Part shown: positions 1 through 8,516 of the stretch, piece after piece
Layout: each line of letters opens with the position of its first letter
Position numbering within the stretch: position 1 is the first letter of the stretch
Source of the DNA: Borrelia turicatae 91E135
GTDB taxonomy: Bacteria; Spirochaetota; Spirochaetia; Borreliales; Borreliaceae
NCBI RefSeq assembly: GCF_000012085.2
Contig: NZ_CP019368.1
Location: 1-38,808, forward strand
Direction of reading: 5' to 3'
DNA length: 38,808 bases
The notes under the pieces: model-generated
Database searches by the model: none
Told to the model about the DNA's origin: nothing
What the model saw: the letters and a program-made list of their open reading frames with translations, nothing else
Translations under genes and position numbers: made by a program

Positions 1-445
1 GAGCTAGTAGCAGTTTCAATTATTCCCTTGACTTCTTTAATAACAGTATCAACGCCAGCCTCTTCAGCGGCAGCAGGAGGATTATCAACATTCTTGCCAA
101 TTGAAGCACCATCATTAGTTGCACTAGCAAGTTTGGTTACAGAGTCAATTAGCTTTGCAATAACATCACTAGCACCTTTAATTGCAGCCTCAACTTCTGT
201 AGTATCAGCATGGGGAGTAGAAGTTATGTCTTTTGCTAAGACATCTAATTTATCTTTAGTTACTGTAAGTCCTTTTTTTATCTTATCAAAATGCTTTTCT
301 ACTTTACTTTTCTTATCATTAGATTTAACTGCTGCAAGTCCCAAAGTATCCCCAATAGCATTACCAAAAAAGCCAAAAATCTCTTGAAACCATGTCCTAT
401 CTTAACTAATGAATCAAAGAAAGAAATTTTAGATTCAACAGCCAA
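1..445 (-). pseudogene. vlp fragment, group B, runs off left edge
   Basis: The minus strand encodes a group B Vlp without signal peptide or start codon. It opens with LAVESKISFFDSLVKIG, close to the vlp genes at 24900 and 26991. A one-base deletion near 387-392 (GGTTTC where the relatives have GGGTTTC) changes frame right after this head. From there the frame reads EIFGFFGNAIGDTLGLAAVKS and continues to the window edge, with the usual Ala/Lys/Asp-rich middle. An in-frame stop lies just upstream, about position 450, so nothing in the sequence supplies a start. It lies downstream of the group C vlp at 550-1637 and its terminator. I read it as a silent, broken archive cassette. The C-terminal half is outside the window. 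Confidence 0.8.
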
Positions 446-476
446 TTTAACTCCTTAAGTTTAATTACAACAATAT

Positions 477-514
477 AGAAGGCAAACTAGACGCATCTCT
501 AATGCTTGCCTTCT
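477..514 (-). terminator. hairpin terminator of group C vlp
   Basis: Perfect stem AGAAGGCAA / TTGCCTTCT lies just past the stop of the vlp at 550. The same hairpin follows the other intact group C vlp at 30614-30650, so it belongs to this gene class. Confidence 0.7.
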
Positions 515-549
515 AATCTTACTTTTAAGTAATGAATCTATCTATTTTA

Positions 550-1637
550 CTACTGAACTGCTGTTTTTGGTTTTCTTACTTCATCTACTTCTTTCTTTAC
601 TTTATCAAGGACATTCTTTACTGTCTTTTTAATTATATCTTCTACTGCTCCTAATAACTTATTGACTGCAGTTACTCCTACTCCTTGTGATGCTTTGTCA
701 TCATCATTATTATTCGCAGCTAATTTACCATCTTTAACTAATGAACGCAATGCTATTCCTCCTGATACAGCTGCTGCTTTTGATTGATCACTATTTGATA
801 CATGAGCTGCAGTACCTCCTACTGCAAATTCCAATGGAGTTGTCTCTGCAGTTACATTACCTGTTATTTTCACAGCTTTACCTTCTGTTGAATTAACTAT
901 TGATGCTAGTATTTCCTTACCACTTACTGTTGTTAGTATTGCTGCCGCTTTACCTGAATCTCCTACTGCTGCAGCTCCATCTGTAGCTAATATTTTAGCT
1001 CCATCCTTATTATCTGTCCCATTACCTACCTTTACTGCTATATTTCCAACTTCTGGCCTTGCAACCCCTGCTCCCTCTGCTGTGTCCATTATTCCCTTCA
1101 ATGCTTTAAATGCTTTCTTTAACTCAGCTTCATCTACTGCTGTTCCTTGGGCATTATTTGCTGCCCAACCTACTGGATTAGAATCACCTATTGTTCCTAA
1201 GGAGTCTAAATATCCTTTTAATGCTGTCAACGCATCCTTAGCCCTTCAATCGCTTTACTTAATTCTGATTCCTTTTCTTCTTTAACTGGTTGAACAGACT
1301 GATCAGTTTTACTTGAAACTGCTAACAATTCTCCTATAGATTTCTCTATACCTCCTGCTAATCCTTTGAAATATACTCCTACGTCATTTTTAGTTGTATC
1401 TTTAGTTACTCTTAATCCTAATGTATCTGCTATTAAACCCATAAATGCATAAAAGGCGTCCTGAGCTGTCCTTTCCATGTGCATCATTACTGCACTTAAA
1501 CTGCTTCCACCTGTAGCTGCCTCGCCATCCTTACCAGCTTGTGGTTGTTGACCACTGCCACAGCTAATAAGTAAAAATAAAGATATAAGTATAGTTATAT
1601 TAAAGTTTTTAATTCTCTCACTTAATCTATGCTTCAT
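550..1637 (-). pseudogene. vlp, group C, frameshifted
   Basis: Variable large lipoprotein of the group C type. The signal peptide MKHRLSERIKNFNITILISL runs into the lipobox LLISC, and the mature protein begins CGSGQQPQAGKDGEAATGG. The first reading frame stops at about 1227 after LSKAIEGLRMR, and the rest continues in another frame from DALTALKGYLDSLG to the C-terminus VRKPKTAVQ. Adding one G to the G-run at 1242-1244 (CCC on the plus strand) restores one protein of about 360 residues, the normal Vlp length. Unlike its two relatives, the upstream leader that begins at 1706 is in frame with this gene, so translation could also start there. It follows a broken bdr. One base decides whether it is a gene or a pseudogene. 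Confidence 0.85.
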
Positions 1638-1706
1638 ATTATAGTCCCTCCTTATTGCAAGATAAAACAAAGTCATTAATAACGCACTTAAAGTAATTCT
1701 TTTCAT
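1638..1706 (-). CDS. Vmp-type leader fused in frame to the group C vlp
   Basis: A normal vmp ribosome site (GGAGGCAC) precedes ATG at 1706, followed by MKRITLSALLMTLFYLAI. In the two plus-strand relatives (29406 and 36264) this leader ends at a TAA next to the vlp start. Here one T is missing from the run after TTT, so the leader has no stop and reads straight into MKHRLSERIK. The lipobox of the leader (LSC) is lost. The product would carry two signal peptides in tandem. Whether start 1706 or 1637 is used cannot be told from sequence; 1637 has its own GGAGGG site. Confidence 0.55.
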
Positions 1707-1917
1707 TATTACGTGCCTCCTTATTACCTCAGAAGGAACAAGATGGTTAACAAGTTTTGAACAAAATAAAAACATAAATACCTTAACATTGCAGAGATTA
1801 AAAACAACTAATTTACTAATTGTCTCTAACAAAAAATCAAATAATTTTTGTAAAAAAATAACTAAAAAATAATTAACAGAAAATCAATTAAATAAGGAAG
1901 GCTTTAGGTAAATAAAT

Positions 1918-2416
1918 TTACTTTACTAATAATGACATTAATGCTAAGAATATTCCTATATTAAGGGTAATAAGGGTACCAAACATCCAACCATGAAGTC
2001 TTAATGTACTCTTAAGTTCCATTTTGTTAACATCAATCTTATTATCCAGGTCTCTAATATCAGATTTTAATTCATTTCTGACTGTATCAATCTTATTATC
2101 CAGTTCATTGAACTTAGTATCAATCCTGGTATTAAGATTATTCTCAACAGTATTAATCTTGGTGTCAAGCTCATTAAATTTAGCATCGATTTTGGTATCA
2201 AGTTCAGTTTTGACAGATTTAATCTCAGCTTGTAAAAGAGCTTCAACTTTTTCAAGCTTTATATCAAAGTTTTCTTTAAATACTCAATATCTTTATAAGT
2301 AAGTTCATTTTTATAATATCTGTAAGACAGATCAATAGCAATATCTCTATTTATCCAGCTCTAGTAAGTTCTGCTATAACCATTTGTTGAGTAACTACTG
2401 GTTGAGCAAGTCCCAT
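1918..2416 (-). pseudogene. bdr: bdr, two frameshifts
   Basis: Bdr family gene (Borrelia direct repeat; predicted inner-membrane protein of unknown role). The start MGLAQPVVTQQMVIAELT and the C-terminal membrane segment LHGWMFGTLITLNIGIFLAL are both recognisable, with KID/TKFNELD heptad repeats between. Two single-base losses break it. One lies in the KAGIN codons near 2356 and the other in the IEYLKEN codons near 2280. The spared repeat region is shorter than in the 231-residue relatives. A promoter-like TATAAT lies at 2437-2442. The broken terminase 3' end lies upstream and the group C vlp downstream, the standard module order. Confidence 0.85.
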
Positions 2417-2436
2417 AAAAATCTCTTTGTATAATT

Positions 2437-2442
2437 ATTATA
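2437..2442 (-). promoter_or_regulatory. bdr promoter, -10 TATAAT
   Basis: TATAAT on the minus strand, 21 bases before the ATG at 2416. The same block (AATATTATATAATAATTA) precedes all eight typical bdr genes. The stop codon of the terminase remnant lies just upstream of it. Confidence 0.5.
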
Positions 2443-2464
2443 TAATATCTTAACTGTTATAGGA

Positions 2465-2725
2465 ACCTTATATTAGTAAAATATGCTTTAAGAGAACAGA
2501 TATCCAGAGACAACAACACATATGATGTTGAGAGGCTATCTAATAAATCACCATCACTATTCCCATCTGCTTAGAGGTAACAAAAAGTGCTATTAATGTA
2601 GTAATTCTAGTAATTTTATTACTTATAGGTTGAATTGGTACAATCTAAAGTGTTAGGTCTATTTTCTTTGGTTTATCAAAAAGCTCAAATACAGTCTTAC
2701 CATCAATCCATTGTTGAATGATTGT
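2465..2725 (-). pseudogene. phage terminase large subunit 3' remnant
   Basis: The minus strand holds a decayed copy of the C-terminal nuclease region of a PBSX/cp32-type terminase. Pieces matching PIKPISNKFT and SLSASYMLL can be followed, but several indels break the frame. The segment with VEDRD and GHGNVTK seen in the copy at 4825 is deleted here. It ends at the bdr promoter and is not expected to make protein. Confidence 0.65.
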
Positions 2726-2764
2726 TATAACTAGCCTTTGAAACCTGAATTATATATAGATAAA

Positions 2765-2798
2765 AGGAAACGAATCTCATGAAGAGAAAAGTTTTCCT
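2765..2798 (-). terminator. vlp downstream hairpin
   Basis: AGGAAAC / GTTTTCCT stem with one mismatch, about 40 bases after the vlp stop at 2836. It belongs to a block repeated after nearly all group A, A' and B vlps. Confidence 0.6.
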
Positions 2799-2835
2799 CA
2801 AATGACTTTATTTAGTTATGTTTACTAATAATTAT

Positions 2836-3879
2836 TTATTGTTTTCCACTAACTGTTGCGTCTGCAGGTGTAGTAGAATCTGCGGATTTATCTTCTTGTT
2901 TAACGGCTGCTAGTGCCTCACTTATTGACTTTAAACCAGTATCAACAGTATTTCTAATAGCTATTATAAGAGTACTTAAAGTCTTACCAACAGCACTAGC
3001 AGCAACACCATTAACTGCATTGGCATATTTATCATCATTATTAGCAGCAAATTTACCATCTTTAGCCATAGCTCTCAAAGCAATACCAGCAGCAATCACT
3101 GCATCTTTCTGTGCTGATGCACCAAAATCTTTATTATCATCTTTCTTAGCAGCAGCAATGTCAGCTGCATTTTTTGCTTCCTCAATTTTAATCTCACCAG
3201 TACCAGCCTCACCCGAATTAGCAATAGCTTGTAATATGTCAGCACCAGTCACTGCTCCTATTGATGCACTTGCAACAGCAGCTTGTGCTTCCTCAGCATT
3301 AGCTTTACCACCAAGCAACTTCCCAACTACTTTATTCTTCTCTCCACTAGTTTTAGTAGCATCTGGATTTCCTTCATTGTCTTTTAATACTACACCAACT
3401 ATTGTTTTAATCCCTTTAACAAGTGTGTTTACTGCATCTTTATTAGCCGGTGCAGCATCAGTATCTTTAACAGCATTACCAATAGCATCGCTACCAGTAG
3501 CCCCTGTTGCTGCTATCTTAGCCCCATCAGCAATCTTGTCTAATGTGTTAGTGATAAATGTATCAACAACAGATTTAACTTTTGGATAATTATCATTCTT
3601 AGCAACAACATCATTTAGTTTGGCTTTAACTGTGTTCATAGTGTTTGCAATATCATTGAAATACTTCCCTACTTCACTCTTTTTAGTATCTGCTTTAATA
3701 CCAAAAGCACCAGCAACCATATCAGAAAGAGAAGTAAAAACATCTAAGAAGCCTTTACCTAAATTAGCAATAGAAGTTAAGAATAAGGTTTTAGGATCCT
3801 CAGTCTTAGCACTGCCACTGCCACAACTAAGAAGTAAAAATAAAGTCATTAATAACGCACTTAAAGTAATTCTTTTCAT
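2836..3879 (-). CDS. vlp: variable large protein, group A, intact
   Basis: Surface lipoprotein of the Vmp system of relapsing-fever Borrelia, 347 residues, a normal full length. Residues 1-18 are the signal peptide and the lipobox ends at Cys19 (LLLSC). The conserved head [17 protein letters not shown] lies near residues 33-50, and a conserved block GIALRAMAKDGKF near 265. The helix LSTLIIAIRNTVDTGLKSI is close to the C-terminus. The middle is rich in Ala, Lys and Asp and holds the differences from other copies. Start 3879 is chosen because GGAGGCAC lies nine bases upstream, as in all full-length copies here. It follows the intact bdr at 4078 across a promoter-like spacer. Whether it is expressed cannot be told. 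Confidence 0.92.
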   Translation of the reverse strand: MKRITLSALLMTLFLLLSCGSGSAKTEDPKTLFLTSIANLGKGFLDVFTSLSDMVAGAFGIKADTKKSEVGKYFNDIANTMNTVKAKLNDVVAKNDNYPKVKSVVDTFITNTLDKIADGAKIAATGATGSDAIGNAVKDTDAAPANKDAVNTLVKGIKTIVGVVLKDNEGNPDATKTSGEKNKVVGKLLGGKANAEEAQAAVASASIGAVTGADILQAIANSGEAGTGEIKIEEAKNAADIAAAKKDDNKDFGASAQKDAVIAAGIALRAMAKDGKFAANNDDKYANAVNGVAASAVGKTLSTLIIAIRNTVDTGLKSISEALAAVKQEDKSADSTTPADATVSGKQ

Positions 3880-3973
3880 TATTACGTGCCTCCTTATTAC
3901 TTAGGGTAGGCAAGATGGTTAAAAACCTTTGATAAAGCATAAAAACAGAAGATAAAAGAATAAGTACTTTAAC

Positions 3974-3998
3974 ATCGCAGAGATTGTGTGTGATTCAA
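3974..3998 (-). promoter_or_regulatory. weak vmp promoter-like block
   Basis: The minus strand of the bdr-vlp spacer reads TTGAAT, 13 bases, then TGCGAT. It is the same block as on the right arm but three bases shorter between the elements, and the -10 is poor. Confidence 0.25.
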
Positions 3999-4077
3999 CG
4001 ATTAATGAAGTTAAATTGTATTTAAAAATTTAGTGTTTTGTAAAAAAAATAATTGATAATATATCAATTAAATAAAT

Positions 4078-4773
4078 TCACTTTACTAACAATGACATTA
4101 ATGCTAAAAATATTCCTATATTAAGGGTAATAAGAGTACCAAACATCCAACCATGAAGTCTTAGTGTACTCTTAAGTTCCATTTTGTTAACATCAATCTT
4201 AGTATCGAGATCTTTAATATCAGATTTTAATTCACTTCTAACGTTATCAATCTTAGTATCGAGGTCCTTAATGTCTGATTTCAGTTCACTTCTAACGTTG
4301 TCAATCTTGTTATCAAGTTCATTAAATTTAGTATCAATCTTATTATTAAGATTATTTTCAACAGTGTATATCTTAGTATTAAGTTCATTGAATTTAGTAT
4401 CGAATTTATTGTCCAGGTCTCTAATATCAGATTTTAAGGTTGTCTCAACCCTTTGAATCTCAGCTTGTAATAGTGATTCAACTTTTTCAAGCTTAAGGTT
4501 AAAATTATTCTCAACAGTATTAATCTTGTTATCAAGTTCATTAAATTTAGTATCGATTTTGGTATCAAGTTCATCCTTAACACTACTAATCTCATCTTCT
4601 AAGTGTTTCAACTTTATATCAAAGTTCTCTTTTAAGAATTCAATATCTTTATAAGTCAGTTCATTTTTATAATATCTGTAAGAGAGATCAATAGCAATAT
4701 CTCTATTAATACCAGCCTTGGTAAGTTCTGATATAACCATTTGTTGAGTAATAACTGGTTGAGCAAGTCCCAT
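4078..4773 (-). CDS. bdr: Bdr protein, long form, 231 residues
   Basis: Intact Bdr. The N-terminal domain (about residues 1-45: MGLAQPVITQQM, KAGINRDIAIDLSYRYYKNE) is shared by the family. Next come about 150 residues of charged coiled-coil repeats built from units such as DTKFNELDNKI and DNVRSELKSDIKDL; the last unit is repeated twice in a row. A C-terminal membrane helix (WMFGTLITLNIGIFLALMSL) follows, ending in LLVK. Bdr proteins are thought to be anchored in the inner membrane; their function is not known. It starts the vlp module at 2836-3879 and is preceded by a terminase remnant. Tandem repeats make its length prone to change by recombination. Confidence 0.93.
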   Translation of the reverse strand: MGLAQPVITQQMVISELTKAGINRDIAIDLSYRYYKNELTYKDIEFLKENFDIKLKHLEDEISSVKDELDTKIDTKFNELDNKINTVENNFNLKLEKVESLLQAEIQRVETTLKSDIRDLDNKFDTKFNELNTKIYTVENNLNNKIDTKFNELDNKIDNVRSELKSDIKDLDTKIDNVRSELKSDIKDLDTKIDVNKMELKSTLRLHGWMFGTLITLNIGIFLALMSLLVK

Positions 4774-4794
4774 AAAAACACTCCTTATGTAATT

Positions 4795-4800
4795 ATTATA
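4795..4800 (-). promoter_or_regulatory. bdr promoter, -10 TATAAT
   Basis: TATAAT in the conserved block before the bdr at 4773, with AAGGAG close to the ATG. The transcript would have only a short leader. Confidence 0.5.
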
Positions 4801-4824
4801 TAATATTTTAAGTGTTATAGGAAA

Positions 4825-5185
4825 CTTATTTTAGTAAAATGCGCTTTAAGAGTACGAATACTTAGAGTCAATAACATATATGATGCTGAGAGGCTATCTA
4901 ATGAATCATCATTACTTTTACCATCTGCTTAGATGTAGCAAATGGCTCTATTAACGTAGCAATTTTAGTAAATTTATTACTTATAGGTTTAATTGGAGCA
5001 ATCCTAAACTTATGACTCATACGTGCTCTAAGATTAAGAAATGTTTTAGTCACATTCCCATGCCCAGAAGTGTTATCCCTATCTTCAACATAAAGTGTTA
5101 GGTCAATTTTCTTTAGTTTATAAAAAAGCTCAACTGCAGTCTTACAATCAATCTGTTGTTAAATGATTGCTGTCAATACTTTGAT
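4825..5185 (-). pseudogene. phage terminase large subunit 3' remnant
   Basis: Better preserved copy of the terminase C-terminal nuclease region. On the minus strand one can read LTLYVEDRDNTSGHGNVTK, then FLNLRARMSHKFRIAPIKP and NKFTKIATLIEPF. The 3' part (DGKSNDDSLDSLSASYML) has small indels. No ATP-binding part is present. It lies between the vlp hairpin at 5210 and the bdr promoter, and serves as the standard link between the two. Confidence 0.75.
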
Positions 5186-5209
5186 ACCTGAATTATTAGA
5201 TATAGATAA

Positions 5210-5244
5210 AGGAAAACAATTCTTATAAAGAGAAGGGTTTTCCT
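5210..5244 (-). terminator. vlp downstream hairpin
   Basis: AGGAAAAC / GTTTTCCT stem after the vlp that ends at 5290. Confidence 0.65.
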
Positions 5245-5289
5245 AAAATGACTTTATTTAGTTATGTATATTGTTATTAATTCTGATTA

Positions 5290-6258
5290 TTAACTTTTAG
5301 TTTCAGGGGTCTGATTATCAGTAGTTACAGGAGTATCGGTAGCATTAATTTTTATAGCACCTTTAACTTCCTTAAGTCCCACGTCAATAGTATTTCTTAT
5401 TGCTATTGTGAGAGTACCCAATGCTTTAGTAACTGCACTTATTGCTGCTCCTTTAATTACAGTAGCAACATCAGCATTACCAGCATTATTTCCATTAGCA
5501 AATTTACCACCTTTAGCTATTGCTCTCAGTACTATTCCTCCTGCTATAACTGAATCTTTAGCATTAGCACCAGCAACTTGCTCGGCACTATTCTTAGCTA
5601 ACGTAGCAGCACCACCATCTTTAACCATAGCCTGTAATATGTCAGCACCGGTTACAGCACCAACAGCCTTTGCTGCATCAGTTGCTACTTTTTTGGAATT
5701 GTTTTGATCACCAGCAGGACCATTACCAGTAGCAAATAGTTTACCTGCTTCACCATCAGCAGCATTAGCAGTTCTTGAACCACCATCACTAGCCTTATTA
5801 GCATCCCCAGCCTCAGCATTTCCTTTATCTCCAAGTATCACTTCTACTAGATCTTTAATCCCTTTTACTAAGTTTTCAATACCATCACCTTTAACACCAC
5901 CTGCAGCTGCATCATTACCGGCAGTAGCAACATTAGCAATTGGGTTATTATCAGAACCAATAGCCTCACTTGCAATCTTAGCACCATCAATTATCTTACT
6001 AAGTGTTTCACTAACTAGTTTGTTAACAGCGGTCTCAGTTATAGAAGCATTGGGATTATTTTCAGATTTCATATCAGCAACAATTTTATTAAGCTTATCC
6101 TTAGTACCTTGTACAGTCTCTTGAATTTTCTTAAAATAGTTCCCAACATCAGACTTCTTAGTATTAGTATCAAAACCTAAAACCCCTCCAACCATATCAC
6201 TAAGGGAAGTGAAAACATTTAAGAAGTCATTACTTAAACTAATAACAGATTTTAAGAA
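5290..6258 (-). pseudogene. vlp: vlp archive cassette, group A', no start
   Basis: Coding sequence for a group A' Vlp without signal peptide, lipobox or ribosome site. The open frame begins just after a stop and reads [36 protein letters not shown]. It then continues without a break for about 320 residues to [10 protein letters not shown]. The conserved helix [19 protein letters not shown] lies near the C-terminus. Its closest relative is the plus-strand cassette at 21860. The body is intact and only the front is missing, as in known silent vmp cassettes that supply sequence by gene conversion. The 5' boundary abuts the broken erf gene, and the bases before it (TTACTTATTTGTAG) also occur before the cassette at 21860. 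An ATG exists at 6195 but lies inside the conserved head. Confidence 0.85.
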
Positions 6259-6299
6259 TCTACTCTAAAGAGCCTACAAATAAGTAATCTAAGTTCTTA

Positions 6300-7243
6300 T
6301 TAAGAGATAAAATAAGTTAAATAATTATTTATAAGATCTCTCCAATACTTTATAGTTTTAAGCTCTGGTTTAGTTTCAAAAAACTTGAGTATACTCGAAT
6401 CATCATCATTCTTTAATTGTATTAAAAACTTATCTATCATTTCTAAACTATCAAAAGGTGCATCATCTAATACCGAATGCATTTTTTTAGATGCTTGTAG
6501 TAATTTCTTGTAATAATAATACTTATCAGGTACACGTCTGGTCAGCTTATCAAGTTTAATTACAGATTTATGACTTACAGATTGCTGTTTTGTTATGCCC
6601 TTAGTTACTGTTTTACTATTAATACCTTTATCTTTCTTTAAAGAATTTACAGGTAAAACATCTACACTACTAGCTTGTTTTTTATTAGCTTCTTGAACAT
6701 GCTCCAAAGAACTAGCATCAGTATCAACTTCACTCTCAATTAAAAGGTATGCTACAAGAGCATATCTTTTAAAATATGTTATGCATGAACCTACAAGTTC
6801 AGGTAATGTATTTTGATCTTTGCTCTCGTTGATGTTAATTCTTTGCTGTAAACAAGTGTATTAAATGAATATTCATATCCATTATTGGGACTGTAAAATG
6901 TTGTTGTAATAACATTAATTGTATTATCTCCTACAACTTTAAATGTTGGGCATTGCATGAAATCAATATCTAAATTATTGTTCTTTATAACACTCTTAAT
7001 TTCCCTTATTATCTCATTAAAATCTTGAGATTTATACCCATATCCATTAAGATTCTTCGCAACACCACTTAAATGCATTTGTAGACTGTGCAAAGACTTT
7101 AGAAAGTTTATCTCTGCTTGATTTTCATTTGTTACTGAACTTTGCTCATTTATTCTTATATCTGTTACTTTCCTTGTTTGTTCATTTAGCTTCTTAACTG
7201 CTTTACGCATTCTAGTTTTTGTATTTATAATATTTTTTGTCAT
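6300..7243 (-). pseudogene. erf: ERF-family single-strand annealing protein, frameshifted
   Basis: ERF proteins are phage recombinases that anneal complementary single strands. The first frame (start 7243, ribosome site AAGGAG at 7251-7256) covers LQMHLSGVAKNLNGYGYKSQDFNEIIREIKSV, a typical ERF N-terminus, and stops at 6791. A second frame carries on with NESKDQNTLPELVGSCITYFKRYAL, the matching conserved ERF segment, through an extra C-terminal region of about 140 residues to LTYFIS. The two join near 6815-6835. A single frame change there would restore a protein of about 310 residues. The gene lies downstream of the partition genes on the same strand and directly next to a silent vlp. Family assignment is from motif recognition, not a search. 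Confidence 0.75.
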
Positions 7244-7469
7244 ATTTAATCTCCTTGTTTTTGACAGCATCATTAAGTACGAAACTAATAATTTAGTATA
7301 AAAGTTAAGTCTTTGTTAGCACCTTTTCTTGAAAAACTTGCTAACAAAGACTTAAAGTCTGTCTAAATTGAACAAAATAATAAGGTAGTACTAAAATGAT
7401 AGCACTACTGACAATGACTAAAATACAACAAATTTCAAATAAAATCAATCCTTATTTATAATAAATTTT

Positions 7470-7840
7470 TTATCCTATAGAGGACTTACTTATTAAAGAC
7501 ATAACAATAGATATAATTATTGATAGTCCTATTGCCATAATAATAATAATAATAATAATAATTAACATTCTATTTCCTACACCAAGATTTTCTAAGCAAA
7601 CTGCATTATTACTCTGTATTTCTTTAAGTAAATTTTTTCTAGATTAGATACATCCTTTTGTAAATTCCTCTCTACATTAATGATTTGCTGTTCTAATGAA
7701 TTCATTTTTTTCTCTTAAAACTTCAAAGTTAGAATTATCATTATGAAATAAAATTCACCTCTTCTTCAGTAAAACCCTTATTTAAAAACTCCTTCTTTAT
7801 AATGTTCTGTTCTATACATATTATATGCTAAATTATTCAT
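7470..7840 (-). pseudogene. Bdr-like relic with poly-Ile segment
   Basis: The minus strand starts MNNLAYNMYRTEHYKE after an AAGGAG site but stops within 20 codons. Shifting frame gives LNKGFTEEEVNFI, then NSNFEVLREKMNSLEQQI and NVERNLQKDVSNLEK, a coiled coil. Next comes a hydrophobic segment with a run of isoleucines, ending VMSLISKSSIG. This layout resembles a separate Bdr subtype (MNNLAY start), unlike the MGLAQP type elsewhere in the window. The isoleucine run comes from about eight ATT/AAT trinucleotide units at 7537-7562. At least two indels break it. It lies directly downstream of the PF49 gene. Confidence 0.55.
7537..7562. repeat. (ATA)n trinucleotide tract
   Basis: About eight and a half ATA units, read as isoleucine codons in the membrane segment of the Bdr-like relic. 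Confidence 0.9.
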
Positions 7841-7855
7841 AAATACTCCTTATAT

Positions 7856-8437
7856 CTAGCCCTTTAAACTTTTAAATTTCTTCATAAACTCTTCGAGTAA
7901 ATCTTTTTTGTCTTTAAAAAGTTCATCCATTAAAAAGTTTGTAAACTTGGCATTTTGCTTATAAAAAGCATAACTATCTTGATTCTTAAGCTGAAATCTT
8001 AATGGCTTTATTGAATTTACTCTTGATTTCTTTATTGATGTACTTTCTTTTTCCGCCAAAAAGGATAAAGACTGCCTAAATCCATTTTCAACTAGATATT
8101 CTTCTTTTAAAATTCCATCTTGAATAGCACTAGCTATTCTTAAATAAGAATAGGCCTGTGATTTAGCCAACTTATAATCTTTTATAAATTGAGAAAAACT
8201 TTTATACCCGTCTAACTTATAATATTCTTTTTCCTTTATCTCTCTTAAAATATGCATGGCTTCTATTTTATTATAGATATCATCTTTTATATTATCCTTT
8301 AACTTGCTTTTTAAAAGTTTAAATCTTTTTTGGTCATCACTTACGTTAATATCATCATTAGTTAATAAAATAGAATTTTTGTCATTGTTTAAGTCTCTTG
8401 CATTAATTATTATTTCATCATTATTTTTTTTATTCAT
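7856..8437 (-). CDS. PF49-type plasmid partition protein
   Basis: 193 residues. It matches the Borrelia plasmid family PF49, the last gene of the usual PF57-PF50-PF32-PF49 maintenance set. The recognisable core is NIKDDIYNKIEAMHILREIKEKEYYKLDGYKSF, followed by FIKDYKLAKSQAYSYLRIA, which looks like a helix-turn-helix. A lysine-rich tail follows. By position and by analogy with ParB it probably binds the plasmid centromere and partners the ParA at 8517. It lies 79 bases after parA on the same strand, and that gap holds a 22-base inverted repeat. The weak AAAGGGAAT site supports the ATG at 8437. Confidence 0.85.
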   Translation of the reverse strand: MNKKNNDEIIINARDLNNDKNSILLTNDDINVSDDQKRFKLLKSKLKDNIKDDIYNKIEAMHILREIKEKEYYKLDGYKSFSQFIKDYKLAKSQAYSYLRIASAIQDGILKEEYLVENGFRQSLSFLAEKESTSIKKSRVNSIKPLRFQLKNQDSYAFYKQNAKFTNFLMDELFKDKKDLLEEFMKKFKSLKG

Positions 8438-8466
8438 AAATTCCCTTTACTCTGTTGAATTTTTAC

Positions 8467-8488
8467 AGTTTTCCAGCGCTGGACAACT
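8467..8488. promoter_or_regulatory. 22-base inverted repeat, candidate parS/operator
   Basis: AGTTTTCCAGC / GCTGGACAACT: two 11-base arms that match at 10 of 11 positions with no spacer. The centre CCAGCGCTGG is GC-rich in very AT-rich DNA. It lies between parA and PF49, a fitting place for a partition or control site. Function is inferred. Confidence 0.5.
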
Positions 8489-8516
8489 TATACTAGAAAC
8501 TCCTATTGTATCGTTA

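Noticed and set aside
1227-1832. Longer start (MLETISKLV) for the group C vlp
   Set aside because: It would place about 40 unrelated residues before the Vmp leader and has no ribosome site; 1706 or 1637 fit the family.
3020-3589. Long open frame (189 codons) opposite the vlp at 2836, and similar ones opposite other vlps
   Set aside because: These are shadows. The Ala/Lys/Asp codon use of vlp genes leaves the antisense frames without stops. They have no ribosome sites and no relatives of their own.
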